From assembly GCF_016008875.1 (NCBI RefSeq), contig NZ_JADTQG010000007.1, positions 124,001 through 188,000 of the forward strand: 64,000 nucleotides of DNA. The letters run 5' to 3'. Under the pieces are notes generated by a model. The model saw nothing but the letters and a program-made list of their open reading frames with translations. It was not told the DNA's origin and did not search any database. Positions 18,271 to 26,734 of the stretch are shown in pieces. Numbering within the stretch: the stretch's first letter is position 1; every line of letters begins with the position of its first letter. The position numbers were made by a program, and so were the translations under genes. Source of the DNA: Ectopseudomonas mendocina (GTDB lineage Bacteria; Pseudomonadota; Gammaproteobacteria; Pseudomonadales; Pseudomonadaceae).

Positions 18271-19242
18271 TTACTGCTGCAATTCCTGCTCGGTGAACAG
18301 ATCGCTGAACAGCATGCTCGACAGATAACGCTCACCGGAGTCAGGCAGGATCACCACGATGGTCTTGCCCTGCATCTCCGGTTTCTCGGACAGGCGCACC
18401 GCCGCCGCCATCGCCGCGCCACAGGAAATCCCGCAGAGAATGCCTTCTTCGCGCATCAGGCGCAGGGCCATGGCCTGGGCTTCATCATCATTGACCTGCT
18501 CGACCTGATCGACCATCGCCAGGTCGAGGTTCTTCGGCACGAAACCGGCGCCGATACCCTGGATCTTGTGCGGGGCCGGCTTGACCTCGTCACCCGCCAG
18601 GGTCTGGCTGATCACCGGCGAACTCACTGGCTCCACCGCCACCGACAGGATCGGCTTGCCCTGGGTCTGCTTGATGTAGCGTGAAACGCCGGTGATGGTG
18701 CCGCCGGTGCCAACGCCGGAGACCAGCACATCGATGGCGCCTTCGGTGTCGCGCCAGATTTCCGGCCCCGTGGTCTTTTCGTGGATGGCCGGGTTGGCCG
18801 GGTTCTCGAACTGCTGCGGCAGGTAGTAGTCAGGGTTGGCGGCGACCAACTCGTGGGCTTTCTCGATCGCGCCCTTCATGCCCTTGGCCGGCTCGGTCAG
18901 TACCAGCTCGGCGCCCAGGGCCTTGAGCACCTTGCGCCGCTCCAGGCTCATCGAGGCCGGCATGGTCAGCACCAGCTTGTAACCACGTGCGGCAGCGACG
19001 AAGGCCAGGCCGATACCGGTATTGCCGGAGGTCGGTTCGACGATGGTCATGCCCGGCTTGAGCACGCCGCGCTCCTCGGCATCCCAGATCATGCTGGCGC
19101 CAATGCGGCACTTGACCGAATACGCCGGGTTGCGCCCCTCGATCTTGGCCAGGATGGTCACGCCTTTCGGCCCCAGACGGTTGATCATCACCAGCGGCGT
19201 GTTGCCGATGGCCTGGGCGTTATCTGCGAAAATGCGGCTCAT
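18271..19242 (-). CDS. cysK: Cysteine synthase A (O-acetylserine sulfhydrylase)
   Basis: PLP enzyme that makes L-cysteine from O-acetyl-L-serine and sulfide in the cytosol. It has 323 residues, the normal length. The PLP lysine is in [12 protein letters not shown] (near residue 43), the substrate loop is PTSGNTGIG and the phosphate cup is [14 protein letters not shown]. The frame is open 11 codons further upstream, but the ATG at 19242 ([17 protein letters not shown]) gives the standard family start. In Pseudomonas this cysK lies beside the DUF748-MoxR-VWA genes, as here, divergently transcribed. Confidence 0.95.
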   Translation of the reverse strand: MSRIFADNAQAIGNTPLVMINRLGPKGVTILAKIEGRNPAYSVKCRIGASMIWDAEERGVLKPGMTIVEPTSGNTGIGLAFVAAARGYKLVLTMPASMSLERRKVLKALGAELVLTEPAKGMKGAIEKAHELVAANPDYYLPQQFENPANPAIHEKTTGPEIWRDTEGAIDVLVSGVGTGGTITGVSRYIKQTQGKPILSVAVEPVSSPVISQTLAGDEVKPAPHKIQGIGAGFVPKNLDLAMVDQVEQVNDDEAQAMALRLMREEGILCGISCGAAMAAAVRLSEKPEMQGKTIVVILPDSGERYLSSMLFSDLFTEQELQQ

Positions 19243-19378
19243 GATGCATCGATTCCTTGTCGTCGCGGAGCCCATCAGCCTATGCCCGATGATCCATGGC
19301 GTCCAGCATCAGGAAGGTCGAACTCTGCACCCGCTCGCGCAGTCAACCTGAGGTGAACAGACCTGACGGATACACCAG

Positions 19379-20455
19379 ATGAAACGCCGTTACAGCCTGC
19401 CGCTGTGGATTTGCCTCAGCCTGCTCGCCCTGCTGGTGATACTGCACGTTGCCCTGCCCTACGTCCTTCGCGACTACCTCAATGGCAAGCTCGCTGACAT
19501 GGGCGATTACCGTGGGCACATAGAAGACATCGACCTCGCGCTCTGGCGCGGCGCCTATCGCATCAATGGCCTGAACATCGTCAAGGCCGAACAGCAGGTA
19601 CCGGTGCCTTTCGTCGATGCTCCGCGCATCGACATCTCGGTGAGCTGGCGCGACCTGTGGCAGGAGCGTGCCGTGGTGGCCAAGGTGATTTTCGACAAGC
19701 CGCAGGTGAACTTCGTCGACGGGCAAAGCAGCGACGACACCCAGACCGGTGAAGGTGTCGACTGGCGGGAGCAGTTGAACAAGCTACTGCCGATCACCCT
19801 CAATGAAGTGCGCGTTCTCGACGGCACCCTGGGCTTCTACAACTTCAATGCCTCGCCCCCGGTAAAGCTGCACGCCAATGCCATCGACGCCAGCCTTTAC
19901 AACCTGACCAACGTGGCCGATGAACAGGGCGATCGCGTCGCCCGGTTCGAAGGCACCGCACAACTGCTCGATCACGCGCCACTGGAAGCAACTGCCGTGT
20001 TCGACCCCTTCCACAATTTCGAGGATTTTGAATTCCGCGTACGCGCGACCGGCATCGAGCTACCGCGCCTGAACGACCTGGCCAACGCCTATGGCAAGTT
20101 CGACTTCAAAAGCGGTAATGGCGACCTGGTGATCGAGGCCCACGCCGAGGACGCGCAGCTCAGCGGCTATATCAAACCGCTACTGCGCAACGTCGAGGTA
20201 TTCGACTGGCAGCAGGATGTAGAGGATCAGGACAAGGGCTTTCTGCGCTCGATATGGGAGGCGTTGGTCGGCGGCAGCGAGAAAGTGTTGAAGAACCAGC
20301 GCCAGGACCAGATCGCCACCCGCGTGGAACTCAGCGGCAGCACGCGTCAGCAGGATATCAGCGCCTTTCAGGCGTTCATCGGCATCCTGCGCAACGGCTT
20401 CGTCGAAGCCTTCAATGCGCGCTTCGAGAACGCTCCGCCGGGTAGTGAAGACTAA
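19379..20455 (+). CDS. DUF748 (AsmA-like) envelope protein
   Basis: A 358-residue protein with an N-terminal membrane anchor (about residues 8-30, LWICLSLLALLVILHVALPYV) and a long periplasmic part. The sequence LRDYLNGKLADMGDYRGHIEDIDLALWRGAYRI is typical of DUF748 proteins, which relate to AsmA-type envelope proteins implicated in lipid movement between membranes. The role of this member is unknown. The C-terminal part (FLRSIWEALVGGSEKVLKN... then NGFVEAFNARF) suggests an amphipathic end. It is followed 150 bases later by a MoxR ATPase with its own promoter. Confidence 0.75.
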   Translation: MKRRYSLPLWICLSLLALLVILHVALPYVLRDYLNGKLADMGDYRGHIEDIDLALWRGAYRINGLNIVKAEQQVPVPFVDAPRIDISVSWRDLWQERAVVAKVIFDKPQVNFVDGQSSDDTQTGEGVDWREQLNKLLPITLNEVRVLDGTLGFYNFNASPPVKLHANAIDASLYNLTNVADEQGDRVARFEGTAQLLDHAPLEATAVFDPFHNFEDFEFRVRATGIELPRLNDLANAYGKFDFKSGNGDLVIEAHAEDAQLSGYIKPLLRNVEVFDWQQDVEDQDKGFLRSIWEALVGGSEKVLKNQRQDQIATRVELSGSTRQQDISAFQAFIGILRNGFVEAFNARFENAPPGSED

Positions 20456-20519
20456 TCATCGCTGAAGATGGCCTCGATCGGCGTGACCCGCCATTCAGTG
20501 ACTGAATACCGCGTCTTCG

Positions 20520-20549
20520 TTCACAGGCGAACCGGCTGCGCGTTATAGT
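20520..20549 (+). promoter_or_regulatory. Sigma70-type promoter for the MoxR/VWA genes
   Basis: TTCACA at 20520-20525 and TATAGT at 20544-20549 are separated by 18 bases, about 57 bases before the start codon of the MoxR ATPase gene. Confidence 0.5.
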
Positions 20550-20605
20550 CGCAGTCACAAAGTCAGCCGGCTGCGCCGCGCGCGCCCGTTCGAGGAATCT
20601 TCCCG

Positions 20606-21451
<846 letters not shown>

Positions 21452-21471
21452 GAATTCGGGCTGCTGCGCGT

Positions 21472-21557
21472 CGGCCATGCTGCGTTGAAATCAGGCTCGC
21501 AATGCTCATGTACAAAAGTACACTGCGCTTGCTCACCTGATTCCGCCTTGCCTGGCT
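21472..21557. repeat. Long imperfect inverted repeat around GTACAAAAGTAC
   Basis: The left arm runs from GGCCATGCTGCGTTG to GCTCATGTAC and the right arm from GTACACTGCGCTTGC to CCTGGCTC, each about 40 bases, with CAGGCTCGCAA paired to GCTCACCTG-type sequence. The element fills most of the 206-base space between the MoxR and VWA genes. The resemblance between arms is imperfect but spans their whole length. It looks like a mobile palindromic unit rather than a simple terminator. Confidence 0.5.
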
Positions 21558-21657
21558 CTAGCTCGCAATCCCTTGCCCCGTGCAACAGAGAAGCCGTCCC
21601 CCGGCAATAGGCTTTGACGCAACGTGCCAGAGCCAACCAATAAACGAGGGCGCAGCC

Positions 21658-22836
21658 ATGCTGCTCAATTTATTCAACGAAATGCGCGCGGCCAAGGTGC
21701 CGGTGTCGGTGCGCGAGTTGCTCGACCTGATCAACGCGCTCAAGCACAACGTCGTGTTCGCCGACATGGACGAGTTCTATTACCTGGCGCGCGCGATCCT
21801 GGTGAAGGACGAACGTCACTTCGACAAGTTCGACCGCGCCTTCGGCGCCTACTTCAAGGGCCTTGAGAACCTCAACGAACATATCGAGGCGATGATCCCC
21901 GAGGAATGGCTGCGCAAGGAATTCGAGCGCCTGCTGAGCGACGAGGAAAAGGCGCAGATCCAGAGCCTGGGCGGCCTGGATAAGCTGATCGAGGAATTCA
22001 AGAAACGCCTCGAGGAGCAAAAGGAGAAGCACGCCGGCGGCAACAAGTGGATCGGCACCGGCGGCACCAGCCCGTTCGGCTCCGGCGGCTACAACCCGGA
22101 AGGCGTTCGTGTCGGCGATGTCGGCAAGCGCCAGGGCAAGGCCGCCAAGGTGTGGGACCAGCGCGAGTACAAGAACCTCGATGACCAAGTCGAGTTGGGC
22201 ACGCGCAACATCAAGGTGGCGCTGCGCCGCCTGCGCAAGTTCGCCCGCCAGGGCGCTGCCGAAGAGCTTGATCTGGACGGTACTATCGACCACACCGCGA
22301 AGGACGGCGGGCTGCTCAATATCCAGATGCGCCCGGAGCGCCGCAACACGGTCAAGCTCCTGTTGCTGCTGGATATCGGCGGCTCGATGGACGCCCACGT
22401 CAAGGTCTGCGAGGAGTTGTTTTCCGCCTGTAAGACCGAGTTCAAGCATCTTGAATATTTCTACTTCCACAACTTCATCTACGAGAGCGTGTGGAAGAAC
22501 AACATGCGCCGCACCAGCGAGCGCACTTCGACCCTGGATCTGCTGCACAAGTACGGCGCCGACTACAAGGTGGTGTTCGTCGGCGATGCGGCCATGGCGC
22601 CCTACGAGATCACCCAGGCCGGCGGCAGCGTCGAGCACTGGAACGAGGAAGCCGGCTACGTCTGGATGAAGCGCTTCACCGAGAAATTCAAGAAGATCAT
22701 CTGGATCAACCCCTACCCCAAGGACACCTGGAACTACACCGCCTCTACCCATCTGGTGCGCGAACTGATCGAGGATCGCATGTACCCGCTGACCCTGCAG
22801 GGGCTGGAAGATGGGATGAAGTACCTGTCCAAGTAA
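21658..22836 (+). CDS. VWA domain protein, CoxE-like partner of MoxR ATPase
   Basis: A 392-residue protein with a C-terminal von Willebrand A domain. The metal-ion (MIDAS) loop reads LLLDIGGSMDAHV (near residue 240), so the usual DxSxS is DxGxS here; the later Asp near VFVGDAAMAPYEI is kept. The first ~200 residues are helical and charged, with a Gly-rich linker (TGGTSPFGSGGYNPEG). It pairs with the upstream MoxR ATPase. The frame is open 26 codons further upstream, but the ATG at 21658 (MLLNLFNEMRAAKVPVS) follows AGGGCGCAGCC and matches the family start. Confidence 0.88.
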   Translation: MLLNLFNEMRAAKVPVSVRELLDLINALKHNVVFADMDEFYYLARAILVKDERHFDKFDRAFGAYFKGLENLNEHIEAMIPEEWLRKEFERLLSDEEKAQIQSLGGLDKLIEEFKKRLEEQKEKHAGGNKWIGTGGTSPFGSGGYNPEGVRVGDVGKRQGKAAKVWDQREYKNLDDQVELGTRNIKVALRRLRKFARQGAAEELDLDGTIDHTAKDGGLLNIQMRPERRNTVKLLLLLDIGGSMDAHVKVCEELFSACKTEFKHLEYFYFHNFIYESVWKNNMRRTSERTSTLDLLHKYGADYKVVFVGDAAMAPYEITQAGGSVEHWNEEAGYVWMKRFTEKFKKIIWINPYPKDTWNYTASTHLVRELIEDRMYPLTLQGLEDGMKYLSK

Positions 22837-22927
22837 GCGAAAGCGCTGCAACGAAATGGTAAAGCCTGTCACCCATCGCTGTTCAGGGCTACGCCACTGG
22901 TTTAATCGGTATCCAGGGGACAGGGCT

Positions 22928-23010
22928 TCGCGGACGATTCCGCTCCCACAGGAATTACCGCACCAGCCCTGCGGACGCTGGACCTATGTGGGAGCGGACT
23001 TGTCCGCGAT
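22928..23010. repeat. Inverted pair of TGTGGGAGCGGACTTGTCCGCGA repeats
   Basis: TCGCGGACGATTCCGCTCCC begins at 22928, and TGTGGGAGCGGACTTGTCCG runs from 22987. Each is a short palindrome and they face each other. They lie in the 306-base gene-free stretch between the convergent VWA and DUF2167 genes. That stretch otherwise contains only the terminator at 23056-23090. Confidence 0.7.
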
Positions 23011-23055
23011 AACTCTTTGCCTCGCCGCGGCATTCGCTGCAGCCTGATCAAATAA

Positions 23056-23090
23056 AAACGCCGCGCCCCTGCAGAGCAGTCGCGGCGTTT
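23056..23090 (-). terminator. Rho-independent terminator (DUF2167 gene, possibly two-way)
   Basis: AAACGCCGCG (23056-23065) pairs with CGCGGCGTTT (23081-23090). Read on the minus strand the stem is followed by TTTTTATTT, so it best ends the DUF2167 transcript. The plus-strand side has only a weak T run. Confidence 0.75.
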
Positions 23091-23142
23091 CCTTGATTGA
23101 CGACATAACCCCCGAAGGGCCCTTTGCCTGGAAGGCGCGCAC

Positions 23143-24204
23143 TCAGCGCTTGTCGTCGTCCGGCTTGTTCAGATCCATCACCGTCTGAGCCGGGGTCTGC
23201 AGTGGCTCTTCCGGCTTGCTCTCGGCAGTGGCTACCGGCGCTTGCGGCGCACTCGCTTCTTCGCTCGGCATGTCCTTCTTACTCCGGCCGATACGTTTGA
23301 ATAGCCAGCCGATCACCACCACCGGGATGAACCAGAACTTCTTCAGCAGTACCAGCAGCATGGCCAGCAGGCCGGTCTTGGCAGCCACCTTGCCGGCTAC
23401 CAGCGCGCCCAGGCCGTAAGCGGCGACGGTGTCCAGATCCGGGTCGAATTCGGCGTAGCGCTGGCCAGGGTTGAATTCGGTAGCTGCCAGCACGGCCGGT
23501 ACGTTGGCTTCGATTTCAGCCAGCTGGTCCATGTTGGCGACGAAATTCAGCACCAGCACACCTTTACGGCCCAGCACGCGGATGTTGTAGTTCAGGGTGT
23601 TGATCTCGCTGTCGCCGAACTTAAGTTCCTTGGCCCAGTGCAGTTTCTTGCCTTCGGCATCGTAGCGTGGCGCAGCGGCCCAGCCGACCAGTTGTACCGG
23701 CTCGTAGCCGTTCTCTTCACGCCAGGTGTTTGCGTCGCGCATGTCGGCCTGCATGTCCTTGAGCATGTCGCCGTAGTCGATATCGGCGGCGTCCTCGTCG
23801 GACACATAGCCGCTGTCTTCGTATTCGACGGTCACGCCCCAGGACTCGTCGGCCAACGGCGAGACACCGGCCGGCAGGATCATGCCCAGCGGCGGTACGT
23901 CATCCGGCGGGTTGCCCCAACCGTCGACCAGCAGGCGCTGGGCATTCTCGCCATCGAGGAATACCAGCGAATCGGGCAGGTTGAGGGTGGCCAGGTTGTT
24001 GCCAAGCACCACTCGCCCGGTCTTGAACTCCAGGCTGGCGACGAATTCTTCGGGGCTGATGTACTGCGCCGAATCGTCACCTTCGGTGACTTCCTCGCTG
24101 ACCACAGCGCTTTCTGGCTCGGTCTCGGGATTTGCGTACGCAACGGAGGTGAACGGCAGGACGGCAGCCAGCGCGGCTGCCAGGATCGAATCCTTGATCG
24201 ACAT
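23143..24204 (-). CDS. DUF2167 membrane-anchored protein
   Basis: A 353-residue exported protein of unknown function. A signal peptide (residues 1-24, ending SVAYA) is followed by an acidic stretch, the DUF2167 domain with AWGVTVEYEDSGYVSDEDA-like sequence, then one or two membrane helices near 275-305 (LLAMLLVLLKKFWFIPVVVIGWLF). The C-terminal tail is Pro/Glu-rich and presumably cytoplasmic. The sequence WGVTVEYEDSGYV is typical of DUF2167. It is transcribed alone, with a terminator downstream. No role is known to me. Confidence 0.82.
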   Translation of the reverse strand: MSIKDSILAAALAAVLPFTSVAYANPETEPESAVVSEEVTEGDDSAQYISPEEFVASLEFKTGRVVLGNNLATLNLPDSLVFLDGENAQRLLVDGWGNPPDDVPPLGMILPAGVSPLADESWGVTVEYEDSGYVSDEDAADIDYGDMLKDMQADMRDANTWREENGYEPVQLVGWAAAPRYDAEGKKLHWAKELKFGDSEINTLNYNIRVLGRKGVLVLNFVANMDQLAEIEANVPAVLAATEFNPGQRYAEFDPDLDTVAAYGLGALVAGKVAAKTGLLAMLLVLLKKFWFIPVVVIGWLFKRIGRSKKDMPSEEASAPQAPVATAESKPEEPLQTPAQTVMDLNKPDDDKR

Positions 24205-24342
24205 GGAAACTCCAGTGAAACAGGGTAAGAGATAAATGTAACGCGGTATTACATTAACATACCCTGCTCACACGTCTGGCGAACCAGCGCACCTTTTGCT
24301 CCGCTCGGCTTGCCCGGAGTATCGCTCCCAGGGCTTGCCGAT

Positions 24343-24867
24343 TCAGCGCCAGTGGCGTTGCTGGGCGCGTCTGGTCCGCCCTGCCCCGAATATCAAGCCG
24401 AACATCAGCACCAGCAGCTCCGCCAGCCAAGCCAGCAGCAACGCACTGATCACACCCCAGAGGATTGCATCTGGAGTGAACAGCACCTGATAGCGGTAAA
24501 CCCGCAAGGTCTCCTGGAACAGCTCATGATCGGCGCCAGTCGCCAGGTGCCAGGCCTGGGCGTACCAGGGGCCCTGCATGGCCTGCCACTCGCGCTCGAG
24601 CAAAGCCGAACGCTGCACCAGATGCCCGACGCTGTTGGCGTCGCTACGCATCACTGGGTCGTCGCTGACGCGGTAGTGCGCCACCAGCGCGCCCATGTCG
24701 CCCTTGAAGAATTTCTGTGCGGTTTCCTGGAAGCCCTTGAGACTCTGTTGCGACTCCAGACGATGCGCCTCGACGCGCTTGGCATAGTCATCGATGAAGC
24801 CCGGCACCTGTACGCCAAGCAACAGGCCGAAGGCGAACAGCGTCAGACGCAGGTAGCTTCTAAGCAT
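24343..24867 (-). CDS. DUF2937 family membrane protein
   Basis: A 174-residue inner-membrane protein with an N-terminal helix (about 5-24), a soluble periplasmic middle, and a C-terminal helix (about 138-162, LWGVISALLLAWLAELLVLMFGLIF), then a basic tail. It matches DUF2937 proteins as I know them. The function is unknown. The gene starts 4 bases after the glutamine amidotransferase stop, in a minus-strand run of four genes (membrane protein, HIT, amidotransferase, this gene). Confidence 0.75.
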   Translation of the reverse strand: MLRSYLRLTLFAFGLLLGVQVPGFIDDYAKRVEAHRLESQQSLKGFQETAQKFFKGDMGALVAHYRVSDDPVMRSDANSVGHLVQRSALLEREWQAMQGPWYAQAWHLATGADHELFQETLRVYRYQVLFTPDAILWGVISALLLAWLAELLVLMFGLIFGAGRTRRAQQRHWR

Positions 24868-24871
24868 GGGA

Positions 24872-25645
24872 TCAGGCCTTGCCGTGAGTGATGCATTCGC
24901 CGCGGCGCCACAGGCGCCATTCGCCCGGCTGGTACAGCGACCATTGTTCGTTGTCGGTCAGAGGTTCGGTGGCGATGACCGTCACCACATCATTGGGTGT
25001 GGTTTCCGAGTGGAAGTCCACCTTGAGATCAGCGTCCTTGAGCTGCGCCGGACCGAACGGCGCGCGCCGGGTGATATGCGCTAGCTTGGTCGAGCAGAAG
25101 CTGAACAGCCAATCGCCATCGCTGAGCAGGCAGTTGAACACGCCGAGCTGACGGTAGCTGGCACAGGCTGCGACCAGCACCGGCAGGAGCATTTCCACCG
25201 AGACCGGCTCGGGAAAGGCGCGCCGCACGCGGTTGAGCAGGTCGCAAAAGGCGGCCTCGCTATCGGTCTCGCCCACCGGCCGATAGAAACTGGTGGAGCC
25301 CTGCAAACCGGCCAACTGACCGTTGTGCGCGAAACACCAGTTGCGCCCCCACAACTCGCGGCTGAAGGGATGGGTATTGACCAGAGAAACCTGGCCGACA
25401 TTGGCCTGGCGGATGTGGCCGATCACCACCTCGCTCTTGATCGGGTAGCGCTGCACCAGTTGCGCCACCTCGGACTCGCTGCTCGCCCGCGGGTCCTGAA
25501 ACAGACGCAGGCCACGCCCCTCGTAGAAACCGATACCCCAGCCATCACGGTGCGGCCCGGTACGGCCGCCACGCTGCATCAGCCCGGTAAAGCTGAAGAC
25601 GATATCGGTGGGGACATTGGCGCTCATGCCGAGCAATTCGCACAT
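24872..25645 (-). CDS. Class II glutamine amidotransferase, YafJ-like
   Basis: A 257-residue protein made only of a class II (Ntn) glutaminase domain. The catalytic cysteine is Cys2 (MCELLGMSAN), exposed after removal of Met1. Other family residues are HRDGWGIGFYEG, GHIRQANVG, NTHPF and CFAHNGQL. No synthetase domain is attached, so the acceptor of the ammonia is unknown. It starts 4 bases after the HIT gene, which suggests co-translation. Confidence 0.88.
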   Translation of the reverse strand: MCELLGMSANVPTDIVFSFTGLMQRGGRTGPHRDGWGIGFYEGRGLRLFQDPRASSESEVAQLVQRYPIKSEVVIGHIRQANVGQVSLVNTHPFSRELWGRNWCFAHNGQLAGLQGSTSFYRPVGETDSEAAFCDLLNRVRRAFPEPVSVEMLLPVLVAACASYRQLGVFNCLLSDGDWLFSFCSTKLAHITRRAPFGPAQLKDADLKVDFHSETTPNDVVTVIATEPLTDNEQWSLYQPGEWRLWRRGECITHGKA

Positions 25646-25649
25646 CGAA

Positions 25650-26096
25650 TCAATTCTCCTTGCCGAGGATCAGGCGCAGACGCTCGGCTTCGTCCTGCAG
25701 ACGCGCTTCGAGTCGCTTGCGGCCCATTGGCAGAAAACGCACCAGCAATCGCCAGAGCAGCGCCGGCAAGTCGCCCGGCCGACGCGGAATCAGGTGTAGA
25801 TGAAGATGAGGCACGTGCTGGTTGGAGTCCGGACCATCGTTGATCAGCATATTGATGCCGTTGACCCCGTAACCGGCCTCACGCAGCGCACTGGCCACAC
25901 GCTCCGACAAGGTCAGCAGGCGCTCACGAACCGGCACGGGCAGGTCACGCAGAAACGGCGCATGCAGGCGGCTGACGATCAGCACATGGGCCGGACGCAT
26001 GGGAAAGATATCCAGCAGAACGATGAAGTCATCGTCCTCGTAAAGCCGATGAGCGGGTAGCCGCCGCTCGGCAATGGCACAGAAAACGCAATCCAT
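25650..26096 (-). CDS. HIT-family nucleotide hydrolase
   Basis: A 148-residue histidine-triad protein, a small cytosolic enzyme that hydrolyses or transfers nucleotidyl groups. The triad is HVPHLHLHLIP (near residue 98), and the N-terminal CVFCAI pair resembles the zinc-binding cysteines of some HIT proteins. The frame is open 18 codons upstream, but the ATG at 26096 (MDCVFCAI) follows AGGGAGG and fits the family. The substrate is unknown. Confidence 0.9.
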   Translation of the reverse strand: MDCVFCAIAERRLPAHRLYEDDDFIVLLDIFPMRPAHVLIVSRLHAPFLRDLPVPVRERLLTLSERVASALREAGYGVNGINMLINDGPDSNQHVPHLHLHLIPRRPGDLPALLWRLLVRFLPMGRKRLEARLQDEAERLRLILGKEN

Positions 26097-26159
26097 CGAG
26101 CCTCCCTTGCACAAGGCCATCATGCTGAACGCACGGGCCAGCCGGCGCAAGGGGGCAAA

Positions 26160-26633
26160 TCAGATACGCGGCTCCATACGGCCGCTGCGATCGCGCCCGT
26201 AGTCGCGGACCGGCAGATCGTCGTCCTCTTCCATGCGCTCGCGCAGCGTGCGCGGGTCTTCGTCAGGCTCGGAGACCGCCTGGCCATTGCGGTTCTTCCA
26301 CCAGCGCTCGATGGGCCAGCGAATGGCGACGAACAGCAGGTAAACGGCAAAAGCGATCAGGCTGTAGAGCGCCAGATCGGCCACGGCCCGCCAGGCGTTG
26401 TTGCCAACCTTGAGCAAAACGTCCATGGCGGTGACCGCCAATGCAGGCGCGAACAGCTCGCGCGTCGGATCGACGATGGTCGGGCTGAACAGCAGCACGG
26501 CCACCAGCACCGCCAGCGGCTCGCGCAGATAGCGCCACATCCAGCTGGTCAGGCGCATCCATACCAACAGGCAACCCAGGGCAGCGAAGCCGTAAGCCGC
26601 CCAGGCCAGGAGGTAGTCGTTCTCATTCATCAT
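26160..26633 (-). CDS. Small membrane protein, conserved hypothetical
   Basis: A protein of about 157 residues with three or four hydrophobic segments (about 8-28, 40-58, 90-110) and an acidic, Arg-rich cytoplasmic tail (EDPRTLRERMEEDDDLPVRDYG). I recognise no domain. Two adjacent ATGs (26633 and 26630) are possible, both with weak ribosome sites; I chose the first. It heads the minus-strand run with HIT, amidotransferase and DUF2937 genes and is divergent from the oligopeptidase gene. Confidence 0.7.
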   Translation of the reverse strand: MMNENDYLLAWAAYGFAALGCLLVWMRLTSWMWRYLREPLAVLVAVLLFSPTIVDPTRELFAPALAVTAMDVLLKVGNNAWRAVADLALYSLIAFAVYLLFVAIRWPIERWWKNRNGQAVSEPDEDPRTLRERMEEDDDLPVRDYGRDRSGRMEPRI

Positions 26634-26734
26634 AAGCAGGCGCCGGCATGGCAGGTCTGGCAAAGGGGCGCTTATGATAGCGGTTTTTACCCGGCTCGGC
26701 GCTCTTGCCGGCCAGGCCGATCTGGAGTTTCGCC

